Of a stretch of 26,731 bases of DNA, positions 17,364-25,266 are shown in pieces (position 1 is the stretch's first letter; the number at the start of each line of letters is the position of its first letter). A model generated the notes under the pieces. It was not told the origin of the DNA and searched no databases. It worked only from the letters and a program-made list of their open reading frames with translations. Source of the stretch: DASPXY01 sp038227745 (GTDB taxonomy: Bacteria > Planctomycetota > Planctomycetia > Gemmatales > Gemmataceae); NCBI GenBank assembly GCA_038227745.1, contig JBBRPS010000031.1:1-26731 (forward strand). The letters run 5' to 3'. The translations under genes and the position numbers were made by a program.

Positions 17364-20300
17364 ATGGCCACTGCGACCACCCCCCCCCGGCCCTTCAACC
17401 GCGCCGACGCCGACCGCCGCGTTCGCCACCCTCTCCAGGCCCTGCGCGGCTATATCCGCCGTTACGTCGCTCTCGAAGGCCTGGCGACCGCCATCCTCTT
17501 CCTCGCCCTGTGGTTCTGGATCGGCGTCGGCCTCGACTACGGCGTCTTCGCCCTCTTCCGCTTCGACTGGATCAAGGAACTCGATCGCACTGCCGGCGAG
17601 GCGTCGTCGTTCTGGCTGCGGGCGTTCCTCCTCTTCGGCCTCGTCGCCGGCCTGCTCGCCGTCGTCGCCCTCAAGGTCTTCCGCCGCCTGTTCCGCGAAT
17701 TCCACGACCGCGCCCTGGCCCTCATCCTCGAACGCCGCTTCCCACGCGAGCTGGGCGACCGCCTCATCACCGCCGTCGAGATGGCCGACCCCAAACTGTC
17801 CGAGAAGTACGGCTTCTCGCAGATCATGCTCGACCGCACCATCCGCGAGGCGGCCGAGCGCGTCGAGAAACTGCCCGTCCACGAGGTCTTCAACTGGGGC
17901 CGCCTCTATCGGCAGCTCGGCATCGCCGTGGCCGTCAGCGTCGGCATGTACTTCCTCGTCGGCATCGCGAGCTGCGCCGTCGCCGGCGCGACCGGCGGCT
18001 CCGCCTCGCCGCTCAGCTTCTTCTGGGAGTTCAACCACGTCGCCGGCACCTGGGTCCAGCGCAACATCTTCTTGCAGGAGCACCGCTACTGGCTCGGCAA
18101 CGAGTACCTCGAACTGGTGCGCTTCCCCGAGGTCAAGAAGGGGCCGGACGACCCCGGCTCGATGCGCGTGGCGCGCGACGAGTACCGGCCCGACGTCTAC
18201 GTCCGCGCCGTGAAGTGGGTCGTCGCCGACCGCGGCCCCGACGCCCCCGAGGGCTGGCGCGGCCTGCGCTGGTCCGACCTGCCCAACCTGCTCGAGGCGT
18301 CGCTCCTGAGCGTGAACCTACCGGCCGACTGGTCCGGCTGGGTCATCGACATGGACGACCTCGACTCGGCCGTCCCCGCGGGCGTCATCCCCGCCGACTG
18401 GGGCTGGCAGAACAAGAAGGCCGGCGCCATCCGCCAGGAGCTGCAGAAGCCGCGCGTCAAGGCGGCCCTCGCCGCCGACCGCGCCGCGAAGGTCGGCACC
18501 GCCGCGGCGGTCGAACGGCTTCTCGACTGGCACACCTGGACGGTCGATAAGCTGGAGCTGCAGCACAGGCGCGTGGACGTGCGCGAGGCCCTCCGGGCGA
18601 GCGGCCACGGCGCCACCGACAAGGCGTTCGAGACGCTGTTCACGGCCCTCGCGGAGCTGGCCGACTCGCCGCGGATGCGCGGCACCCTCCGCCAGCTCAA
18701 GATCCCCGAGCACGTCACCGTCTACCGCCGCGGCAAGACGACCAAGAGCAGCGGCCCGCTGGCGAAGCAGGAAAACAACAAGTACTCGTTCAACCTCAAC
18801 GACCTCAAGGAGTCGGTGGACTTCACCGTCAGCGGCGACGAGTACAGCACGCCGCACAAGCGCATCACCCTGGTGCCGCCGCCCAGCGTCGCCCGCCTGA
18901 CCATCGACAAGGAGGAGCCGGCCTACATCCACTACCGCCTCCTCGGCGACGACGCCGGCAAGCTCAAGGGCCAAAGGCAGGTCTTCCGCGACGTGCCCGT
19001 CTCGACCACCGGCGGCAAGAGCGTCATCCTCATCCCGCTGGGCAGCAGTCTGACGGTGACCGCCGTCGCCGACCGCGAGCTGAGGGAGGGCGTGCGCGTC
19101 GCCGCCCCCGTCAAGCGCGACGAGGCCGGCTCGCTCACGCCGGCCGCCAACGCCGAGCTGCGCCCCGACCGCAAGACGTTCTCGGTCGGCTTCAAGAACG
19201 TCTTCCGCGTGATCGAGTTCAACTTCGAGTTCCGCGACACCGACAACGTCAAGGGCCGCCGGCACATCGTCATCAAGCCGGTGGACGACAAGGCGCCCGG
19301 CCTGGTCGGTGTCGGTCTGGCCGTGGTGCTGCGGCCCGACTACGACCCCGAGAGCGGCAAGGCGCCGGTCGGCAGGTCCGGCGAGCGCCTGCTGATCACG
19401 CCCAACGCCCGCCTGCCGTTCAAGGGCCTCGTCCAGGACGACCACGGCCTGGCGCGCGTCGATTGGAAATTCAAGTACGTCGAGGTGAGCAAGCAGAAGC
19501 TGGGCGAGGCGTCCGAGGAAGGCAAGTCGGCACCGGCGGTCGTGCTCCAGGGCAACCCCGTCACGCGCCGTGCCGCCCTGGTCGTCAACACTCTGCAATA
19601 CGCCCCCGGCATGACCGGCCACGAGTGGTTCCTGCCGGCCTACCTGGGCGGCATCGGTTACCTCACCAGCGACGAGGCCCGGCGACGCCTGGAGCCGGTC
19701 GAGGGCACGGTCGAGATGGAGTTCGCCCAGCGCCGCCTGGCGCAGCGCGGGCCGGACGACGTGACCTTTGAAGAGATGCTGCGCCTGCTGCAGATCCAGC
19801 CGCGTAACCGCGGGCTGGCCGTCGAGCTGCTCGACCTCAAGGGCGAGAAGGAGCAGAAGGCGTTCGTCGCGCGCCTGCGCGAGATCAACCAGTACGAGCC
19901 GCTGGTGAGCGAGATGCTGCACTTCCTCGAGGTTCCCGCGGCCGAGCGCGACGCCTTGCTCAAGCAGGTGGGGACCGAGCCGCTGCGCGTGCTGCGGCGC
20001 GTGACCGAGCTGTCGGGCAAGGACAAGGAGGAGAAGGACCGCGTCGTGACGCTGCTCTCGAAGAAGCCCGCGCAGGCGCTGCTCAAGGAGCACTCCCTCG
20101 CCCCGGAAGGCTTCGACGTCAAGGATTACCTGCCCAAGCTGCGGGCGTCGTCCGGTGAGCTGCAGCGGCACTACGAGCTGCACCTGTACGTCAGCGCCAC
20201 GGACAACAACGTCGAGACAGGGCCGACCACCGCGCCGCCCAGGGGTCCGTTCGTGTTCCTGATCGTGTCGGAGAACGAGCTGCTCGCCGAGATCGTCAAG

Positions 20301-20966
20301 CAGGAGCAGAAGCTGTACGAGCTGCTCCGCGAGAAGGTGGACGAGCTGGACCGGCGCCGCGGCAGCCTCGGCGACGAGGTGCTCAAGCTCGGCTCGCCGC
20401 AGCCCCAGTGGAAGGTGATCGCCGCCCGCGCGGACCAGGCGCGGACGGCGCTGCGCGACGCCGGCGACATGGCCCGCGCCGTGCTGGAGAAGTACAACCT
20501 GATCCTCACGGAGATGCGCGTCAACCGCATTGAAGGCGACAAGGTCAAGAAGATCGAGACGCGCATCGTCAACCCGCTGACGGACCTGTGCGAGAGGAGC
20601 GGCGGCCTCATCAACGTCACGGAGCAGATCACGAAGAGCTTCCTGAGCGGGCTGGAAGAGGACATCGTGAAGCTGAGGAAGGTGGACAAGCAGGTGCTCG
20701 ATGAGCTGGAGGGGCGGCGGCAGCTGCACGAGGACGCGGGCAAGCAGGCCGGCAGGCAGATCGGGACCCTGGTCGCGCAGCTGCGCACGATCATGGAGGC
20801 GATGCAAGACATCGAGGGCGACAGCAAGCTCATCAAGGATCTGGTGGCCATCCTGGAGGGGCGGGTGGAGAACCACCAACAGCTCCAGTTCCGCCATGAT
20901 GATGTCATCCGTCGGCTTATCGAGGATCTCGGTATCGACGACAACCCCAAGGGGAAGAAGAAGTGA
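17364..20966 (+). CDS. DUF4175-like large membrane protein
   Basis: 1200 residues; GGAG (17355-17358) lies 5 bases before the ATG. Two N-terminal membrane segments (about 34-57 and 83-106) are followed by a cytoplasmic-looking helical loop (FHDRALALILERRFPRELGD) and a third segment (about 185-208). This is the architecture of DUF4175-type proteins found in MoxR/VWA clusters. A long beta-rich extracytoplasmic part follows (PSVARLTIDKEEPAYIHYRL near 510, VQDDHGLARVDWKFKY near 690). A helical stretch of about 150 residues (about 784-932) interrupts the beta region before YELHLYVSATDNNVETGP. The C-terminal 230 residues are largely coiled coil (ENELLAEIVKQEQKLYELL onwards). Function is unknown; last gene of the cluster, flanked on both sides by palindromes of the same family. 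Confidence 0.8.
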   Translation: MATATTPPRPFNRADADRRVRHPLQALRGYIRRYVALEGLATAILFLALWFWIGVGLDYGVFALFRFDWIKELDRTAGEASSFWLRAFLLFGLVAGLLAVVALKVFRRLFREFHDRALALILERRFPRELGDRLITAVEMADPKLSEKYGFSQIMLDRTIREAAERVEKLPVHEVFNWGRLYRQLGIAVAVSVGMYFLVGIASCAVAGATGGSASPLSFFWEFNHVAGTWVQRNIFLQEHRYWLGNEYLELVRFPEVKKGPDDPGSMRVARDEYRPDVYVRAVKWVVADRGPDAPEGWRGLRWSDLPNLLEASLLSVNLPADWSGWVIDMDDLDSAVPAGVIPADWGWQNKKAGAIRQELQKPRVKAALAADRAAKVGTAAAVERLLDWHTWTVDKLELQHRRVDVREALRASGHGATDKAFETLFTALAELADSPRMRGTLRQLKIPEHVTVYRRGKTTKSSGPLAKQENNKYSFNLNDLKESVDFTVSGDEYSTPHKRITLVPPPSVARLTIDKEEPAYIHYRLLGDDAGKLKGQRQVFRDVPVSTTGGKSVILIPLGSSLTVTAVADRELREGVRVAAPVKRDEAGSLTPAANAELRPDRKTFSVGFKNVFRVIEFNFEFRDTDNVKGRRHIVIKPVDDKAPGLVGVGLAVVLRPDYDPESGKAPVGRSGERLLITPNARLPFKGLVQDDHGLARVDWKFKYVEVSKQKLGEASEEGKSAPAVVLQGNPVTRRAALVVNTLQYAPGMTGHEWFLPAYLGGIGYLTSDEARRRLEPVEGTVEMEFAQRRLAQRGPDDVTFEEMLRLLQIQPRNRGLAVELLDLKGEKEQKAFVARLREINQYEPLVSEMLHFLEVPAAERDALLKQVGTEPLRVLRRVTELSGKDKEEKDRVVTLLSKKPAQALLKEHSLAPEGFDVKDYLPKLRASSGELQRHYELHLYVSATDNNVETGPTTAPPRGPFVFLIVSENELLAEIVKQEQKLYELLREKVDELDRRRGSLGDEVLKLGSPQPQWKVIAARADQARTALRDAGDMARAVLEKYNLILTEMRVNRIEGDKVKKIETRIVNPLTDLCERSGGLINVTEQITKSFLSGLEEDIVKLRKVDKQVLDELEGRRQLHEDAGKQAGRQIGTLVAQLRTIMEAMQDIEGDSKLIKDLVAILEGRVENHQQLQFRHDDVIRRLIEDLGIDDNPKGKKK

Positions 20967-21328
20967 GCGTGGGGCGTTGTGGGGCGCGCAACGCCGCCGT
21001 GCCACGCTGCTCTCCTCTGCAAATCACCCGCGGGGACAAGCCCCGCCGCTCGTCCCACCCGCTCCCTGTTACTGAGTCCAGCGCGGAGAAAGGCACCTTC
21101 GTTTAGCCGCGGTTGTGAGACCCGCGCTCGCCGAACGCGGTTCTCACAACCGCGGCTAAACGAAGGGAGACCTTGTCCGGGCTGGACTCAGTAGGTCCTT
21201 GCCACGGACTCTCCTGAGCCCCGGCGGCGAACCCGTTCCAGGATCGGAGCGCACTCGGATGCGGAGTTGTCGCCGGGCGCGGGTTCCCCCGCGGACTGTC
21301 GGGAGCCTGCCTCTGCCCCTCTGGGCCC
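20967..21328. other. Intergenic region between convergent genes
   Basis: No gene is seen in these 362 bases. It holds the compound palindrome at 21071-21192. A small GCGGG-TTCC-CCCGC hairpin at 21279-21292 could help end the minus-strand transcript. No clear U-tract terminator is visible on either strand. Confidence 0.6.
21071..21192. repeat. Compound nested palindrome containing GTTTAGCCGCGG family copy 2
   Basis: The inner arms 21096-21126 and 21136-21166 pair over 31 bases with one mismatch and a 9-base loop. Their ends (CGTTTAGCCGCGGTT and AACCGCGGCTAAACG) match the palindrome at 17285-17346. An outer perfect 12-bp pair, ACTGAGTCCAGC (21071-21082) with GCTGGACTCAGT (21181-21192), encloses it. 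So a palindrome of the repeat family sits inside a second inverted pair, as if inserted into an older hairpin. Confidence 0.78.
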
Positions 21329-22885
21329 TCACTCTTCGCGGCGTTGCGTGGGGGCCGGCACGCCGCCCGAGAGGCGGGCTGACCGTGCCGTTCCCTGGCG
21401 CGAAAACCAGGGCTGCGCCGTCGTGTCCGTCCGGAAGAACTGGAGCATCAGCCTCCCCACCTTCTCCATCCCGGAGGGCGAAAGGTGGGTGCCGTCCCCG
21501 ACGAAGTCGCTTTCATCGTAGCGGAAGCCGTCGGCGCGCTTCATCGTGCCGTTGGCCCACAGGTACGGGCCCCAGCTCAGCCACGGCGCCTTCACCGCGC
21601 CCTTCTTCGGGTCGTAGTTGAGGGCCGGGTCGCCCTTGAGCTGCTGCTCGATCAGCCACCGCACCGAGAGGCCGGACTCGAAGGCGTACGGCTCCGGGTT
21701 GAGCGCGGTGCGGGCGTAGCCGCCGTAGGTGCGGCTCGACAGGTAGACCAGTTTCAAGTTCGGGAAGAGGTCGTGGAGGGACTGGGCGAGCTGCGCCAGC
21801 TCCTCCTGCAACTTCTTCGCGTAGGCCGGGAACCCCTGGCTGGGTCCCGCGTTCGCCTGCTTGATCCACACGGCCTGCACCTGGGCGCGCGTCCGGCCGG
21901 CCGCCTGCAGCCGCCGGTCCACTTCCGCCCAGTAGCGCTGGCCGCTGCCGTTGTCTCGCGGGTCCTTGATGCGGGCCGCCGTCATGCCGCCCTGCGCCCC
22001 GTTGACGAACAGCACCGCGGGGTTGTGGTGGTTGTCCGCCTGGAGCACTTTGAGGAAGCCCGTTGACGCCTGCCCCGTGTTGCTCATACCCACGGAGAGC
22101 AGGACGATCTTGCCATCGCGGCCGGGCTTGCCGGCGGCGTCCAGCGGCCGGACCTGCCCGGCCAGTGCCAGCCCCGCTTTTTCGTGGGCCGCGGGGCGCT
22201 CGTTCTTGCCGTCGGGATACAGGCCGCCCTTGTGGCCCTGGTACAGTTCGGGCCCCATCTCGGTCAGCGGCTTCAGCTTCGACGAGTCGAAGCTGGGCCG
22301 CATCGGCCGCGCCGGGCCGCCCAGCTTCAGCCCGACGATCACGTCCTTGCCGTCCTTGCGGCCCGCCTTGAACAGGACCTCCGCCCCCTCGCGCAGGCCG
22401 CTCAGGCGTTCCTTCAGATCCTTGCCGGCGCCGCCCAGCACCTGCGTCTCCTCGCTCAGGAGGTAGATCTGGTCCTTGCCCGCCACGGTCAGCGTCAGCG
22501 TGCGGTTGTCGAGGTCGAGCTTCTTGACCTTGCCCTGCCGGATCGCCCCGGGCCCACCCTCGCCCGGGCGCGCGCCGGCGCCGACGAGCTTGAGCCCGGC
22601 CAGCACGTCCTTGCCGTCCCGTGTCTCCGCCTTGAAGAAGACGGCGGCGCCGGGCCTGAGCTGCGCGGACTTGAGGCCCTGCGCCAGCTCCTTGTCGCCG
22701 AGGCCCATCAGCCGCGTCTGCGGCGTGACCCGCAGCTCGTGGTCCTTGCCGTCCGCAGTGATGGTCAGCGTGCCCTTCGCGGCATCGACCTTCTTGATGC
22801 TCCCCTTGCGGAGGCCCTCCTGGGCGCCGAGCGCCGCGGCGAAGAGCATCAGCCCCAACACGGCGCATGTCAGCGGACGTCGCAT
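21329..22885 (-). CDS. Secreted SGNH-type hydrolase with duplicated N-terminal beta module
   Basis: 518 residues. The start at 22885 is chosen over upstream in-frame Met because it opens a Sec signal peptide (MRRPLTCAVLGLMLFAAALG, cleavage near GAQ-EG) and follows a purine-rich GGAAGGGGGA. Two tandem modules of about 72 residues (28-100 and 118-188) share K(I/V)KK-D...T(L/I)T..A(D)GKD and end in DGKDV..GLKL. The catalytic domain shows a GMSN block with Ser268 as candidate nucleophile, an oxyanion-type NGAQGG (295-300), and DGTH with Asp464 and His467 as the catalytic pair. This fits an SGNH/GDSL-like esterase, possibly acting on acylated polysaccharides (inference). Transcribed toward the Bat cluster, from its own promoter near 23070-23097. 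Confidence 0.85.
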   Translation of the reverse strand: MRRPLTCAVLGLMLFAAALGAQEGLRKGSIKKVDAAKGTLTITADGKDHELRVTPQTRLMGLGDKELAQGLKSAQLRPGAAVFFKAETRDGKDVLAGLKLVGAGARPGEGGPGAIRQGKVKKLDLDNRTLTLTVAGKDQIYLLSEETQVLGGAGKDLKERLSGLREGAEVLFKAGRKDGKDVIVGLKLGGPARPMRPSFDSSKLKPLTEMGPELYQGHKGGLYPDGKNERPAAHEKAGLALAGQVRPLDAAGKPGRDGKIVLLSVGMSNTGQASTGFLKVLQADNHHNPAVLFVNGAQGGMTAARIKDPRDNGSGQRYWAEVDRRLQAAGRTRAQVQAVWIKQANAGPSQGFPAYAKKLQEELAQLAQSLHDLFPNLKLVYLSSRTYGGYARTALNPEPYAFESGLSVRWLIEQQLKGDPALNYDPKKGAVKAPWLSWGPYLWANGTMKRADGFRYDESDFVGDGTHLSPSGMEKVGRLMLQFFRTDTTAQPWFSRQGTARSARLSGGVPAPTQRREE

Positions 22886-23311
22886 GGAATCCCCCTTCCG
22901 GTTGTCGGTAGCGCGTCGTGCCCTTGTTGCCCTTGTCCCTTCGGAGTCCCTGGAGCGGTGACCGGGCCGCGTCACTCCTTCGCATCCCTCCGCAGGCGCT
23001 GCCTGCCCTGTTCCCCCGAGCGAAGCGACTCGATCGGGCGCCGGAGCAGCCGCCTCAGCTCACGCAGGATCCTAGACTGGCCGAATCGGGGTGTCAACAA
23101 CGCTCCGGAAAATCGCTTGGGACTTGGGGCCGGAAGGTCATCCCTGGGAGGAGGGGTGAGCGCGGCCGGCGGCGGGAGGGGCGTTCACCTCTGGTGGGGT
23201 ACTCTCCGGCTCGCTCGGCCCTGAAGCCAGATCTCTCCGAGGGAGGCCCGGCAACGGAACTGCGGCCGGGTGCTCGAAAGGAAACGGCCCTAAGCACCGT
23301 GGCGCTTGCCC
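22886..23311. other. Intergenic region upstream of the SGNH gene and tRNA
   Basis: It contains the minus-strand promoter candidate at 23069-23097 and its leader of about 175 bases down to 22886. I see no gene, RNA gene or clear repeat in the rest (23098-23311). Short open frames here lack ribosome-binding sites and look non-coding. Confidence 0.5.
23069..23097 (-). promoter_or_regulatory. Sigma70-like promoter for the SGNH hydrolase gene
   Basis: On the minus strand a perfect TTGACA (23097-23092) is 17 bases from TAGGAT (23074-23069), a 4 of 6 match to the -10. Transcription would start near 23062, leaving a leader of about 177 bases before the ATG at 22885. Confidence 0.6.
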
Positions 23312-23339
23312 TTGACGGCAGGCGAGTGGTCCTTATGAT
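23312..23339 (+). promoter_or_regulatory. Sigma70-like promoter of the tRNA gene
   Basis: TTGACG (23312-23317) and TATGAT (23334-23339) are 16 bases apart, each 5 of 6 to consensus. The expected start is around 23346, a few bases before the mature tRNA 5' end at 23351, which is the usual spacing for tRNA promoters. Confidence 0.7.
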
Positions 23340-23350
23340 AAACTCGGTAC

Positions 23351-23424
23351 GGGCGCTTAGCTCAGTTGGCTAGAGCACCAGCTCGACACGCTGGGGGTCA
23401 CAGGTTCAAGTCCTGTAGCGCCCA
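23351..23424 (+). tRNA. tRNA-Val (anticodon GAC), with C at position 33
   Basis: A full cloverleaf can be drawn. The acceptor stem GGGCGCT (23351-23357) pairs with AGCGCCC (23417-23423), with discriminator A424. The D stem is GCTC/GAGC with the GG of the D loop. The anticodon stem is CCAGC/GCTGG around loop TCGACAC (23383-23389). The T stem is ACAGG/CCTGT with loop TTCAAGT. Position 34-36 is GAC (valine). CCA is not encoded. The base before the anticodon is C (23384) instead of the nearly universal U33. The gene has its own promoter and terminator. Its 3' end lies 219 bases from an integrase gene, so it is the likely attachment site of the element to its right. Confidence 0.93.
23400..23424 (+). 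other. Probable attachment site (att) of the integrative element in the tRNA 3' end
   Basis: Tyrosine recombinase elements commonly integrate in the T-arm and 3' end of tRNA genes, leaving an intact tRNA at the integrase-proximal edge. Here the integrase gene starts 219 bases downstream. The second att copy should be a direct repeat of part of this segment at the far end; I find none inside the window, so the exact core is unknown. Confidence 0.4.
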
Positions 23425-23427
23425 CTC

Positions 23428-23459
23428 AAAGACCAGGCTAGACAGGCCTGGTCTTTTTT
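23428..23459 (+). terminator. Rho-independent terminator after tRNA-Val
   Basis: An 11-bp perfect stem AAAGACCAGGC (23428-23438) with GCCTGGTCTTT (23446-23456), a 7-base loop, and a run of six T (23454-23459). It is the only textbook intrinsic terminator in the window. Confidence 0.85.
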
Positions 23460-23586
23460 CGTCACGTCTCGCCAAGTCCCTAGAAAAATCGACACTTGCG
23501 GCGACCTCCCGTCTTCTTCCGCTGCTGCGCGAGTTAGACGGGACTGGACAGCCGTAGACCTACAAAGACCCGTTGCGTAAAATTCT

Positions 23587-23624
23587 TGTGCAACCGTGTG
23601 TGCAACCAAGAATCCTGTGCAACC
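23587..23624 (+). promoter_or_regulatory. Three direct repeats of TGTGCAACC before the integrase
   Basis: Copies start at 23587, 23599 and 23616, all in the same orientation, spaced 12 and 17 bases. They end 18 bases before the integrase ATG. They could be arm-type integrase, excisionase or repressor binding sites (inference from position). The ribosome-binding site of the integrase (AAGGG) follows. Confidence 0.5.
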
Positions 23625-23642
23625 GCCGAAAGGGTCTCACTG

Positions 23643-24908
23643 ATGGCCAGTCTCATCAAAATCTGGATCACGCGCTACGTCGATAAGGAGGGCCACCGGG
23701 TCTCGAAGGGTACGCCCGGGGCGAAGAAGGTTAAGGAGCGCTCTACCGTCTGGTACGGCCAGTACAAGGAAGGCGGGAAGTGGAAGCGGACCCCGCTCTA
23801 CACCGACAAGTCCGCCAGTAACGTCCGCCTGTCCGAGATGGTCAAAGGCATCGAGCGCGGCGAGGTCGGGATGGTCAACCCCCACAAGGAGGCGATGGAG
23901 CGGGAGATCGACGGGCATGTCGATGACTACCTGACGCACCTGCGGACGGAGGGGGCGAACCCGAAGCATCTGTCGGAGCGCGAGCGGCTGCTGCGAACGG
24001 TGCTGGAGAAGTGCGGGGTGGGCACGCTGGCCGAGTTGTCGGCCGACAAAGTGACGGCCTTCATCTCCACCCTCCGCAAGAAGCCGACGAAGAACAACGC
24101 CGACCCTGGGCCGGCCTCGGCTCGCACGAAGGACACCTACCGGGGGGCGGTCCACGCCTTCGCCCAATGGTGCGTCGATACCCGGCCGCAACGGCTCAAG
24201 GAAAACCCGATCAACGCCACCGCCAAGCCGAAGGGCGAGGCGGTGCATGACCGGCGGGCGGAGAGCGTCGAGAACCTGAAGAATCTCCTGCAAGTGGCGG
24301 CCGAGCGGCCGCTGCTGGAGGCCCTCACCGTTCGCAAGGGGCCGCGGGCGGGGGAACGGTACGCCGAAGTGCGGCCCGAGGTCCGCGACCGGCTGATCCT
24401 TGAGGGTCGCGAACGCCGGCTTATCTATATGACGGCGATCCTCACAGGCATGCGGCAGGGCGAGCTGGATCGTCTGCTGGTGCGGCACCTGCGGCTCGCT
24501 GGCGATAGTCCCGCCGTGTTCGTCGCGCCGAAGCACGATGCCAAGAACAAGAGTGGGATATGGTTGCCGCTCCTGCCGGCCCACGCCGCTGAGTTGGCCG
24601 CCTGGGTGAAAGACACCGGCAAGGGCGAGGACGACCTGGTGTTCTACGTGCCGGAGAAACCGAACAAGATTTTCCGCCGTGACTTGAAGGCGGCCGGCAT
24701 TACTTACAAGGACCGCGAGGGACGTTACTTCGACTTCCACGCCCTGCGGCACTGCACCGACACATTCCTGAACGCCCACGGCGTCCCGCCGACGGTCGTT
24801 ATGCTGTTCATGCGGCACAAGAAGCCAAGCTTGTCGCTGGTGACGTACAACGATCCCCGGATGACCGACGCCCGCAAGGCCCTGGACGGGTTGCCGAAGC
24901 TGTTCTGA
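23643..24908 (+). CDS. Tyrosine recombinase / site-specific integrase
   Basis: 421 residues. ATG 23643 is preferred over an upstream in-frame GTG-type start because the preceding frame runs through the TGTGCAACC repeats. The N-terminal basic beta part (VWYGQYKEGGKWKRTPLYTD, about 37-55) resembles the arm-type DNA-binding domain. A SAM-like core-binding domain spans about 90-190. The catalytic domain shows the R-K-H-R-H-Y set: R271 in TGMRQGEL, K301 or K303 in the beta-hairpin, H366 and R369 in HALRH, H392 in MRHKK, and Y402 in TYND. All catalytic residues are present, so it looks functional. It lies beside tRNA-Val and converges with a minus-strand gene 4 bases away. Confidence 0.95.
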   Translation: MASLIKIWITRYVDKEGHRVSKGTPGAKKVKERSTVWYGQYKEGGKWKRTPLYTDKSASNVRLSEMVKGIERGEVGMVNPHKEAMEREIDGHVDDYLTHLRTEGANPKHLSERERLLRTVLEKCGVGTLAELSADKVTAFISTLRKKPTKNNADPGPASARTKDTYRGAVHAFAQWCVDTRPQRLKENPINATAKPKGEAVHDRRAESVENLKNLLQVAAERPLLEALTVRKGPRAGERYAEVRPEVRDRLILEGRERRLIYMTAILTGMRQGELDRLLVRHLRLAGDSPAVFVAPKHDAKNKSGIWLPLLPAHAAELAAWVKDTGKGEDDLVFYVPEKPNKIFRRDLKAAGITYKDREGRYFDFHALRHCTDTFLNAHGVPPTVVMLFMRHKKPSLSLVTYNDPRMTDARKALDGLPKLF

Positions 24909-24912
24909 TGTC

Positions 24913-25266
24913 CTACCGCCCCCGCGGCTTCCGAGCCTTCTTTGAGGGTTCGGCCACGGGGGCGGGTTCTTCCTCCAGCCCTCGCCTCATCTCCTCATAA
25001 AGCTGATGCCCTGGTTCTGGCCCCAGCAGTTGCCAGCACGCATCTCTTGCGGGCCCAGAAAGCTCGTACCTCGGTGGCGTTTCTTCCCGCTTGTCGCCCC
25101 TGGTCAGCTCGTAGACGGCGTTCAGCATCTTGCCGTTCGGGATGCCCAGCTTCTTTGCCTGCTCCCAGAAGGCGACCAGTTCGACGCCTTCGTAGCCGAT
25201 GATCCTGGCGACCTCGATGAAGGCGCGGTCGAAGTAGAGGCGGTTGAGCAGCTGGCTCGGGGTCAT
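24913..25266 (-). CDS. Small unknown protein, paralog A of a tandem pair in the island
   Basis: 117 residues starting MTPSQLLNRLYFDRAF. The start at 25266 overlaps the stop of the upstream gene as ATGA, a four-base translational coupling. It aligns along its length with its neighbour: xLYFDRAFIEVARIIGYEGV versus KIYFHPEYTAVARAIGYQGV, then WQLLGPEPGH followed by an acidic EEM block, then a Lys/Arg-rich tail (SKKARKPRGR). I do not recognise the family. It is predicted cytoplasmic, mostly helical, with a basic C-terminus that could bind nucleic acid (inference). The larger open frame extending upstream in this frame is not coding; it overlaps the neighbour. Confidence 0.7.
   Translation of the reverse strand: MTPSQLLNRLYFDRAFIEVARIIGYEGVELVAFWEQAKKLGIPNGKMLNAVYELTRGDKREETPPRYELSGPARDACWQLLGPEPGHQLYEEMRRGLEEEPAPVAEPSKKARKPRGR

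Noticed and set aside
18318..21005. An 895-residue minus-strand open frame antisense to the DUF4175-like gene
   Set aside because: Shadow frame by composition, with no recognisable domain.
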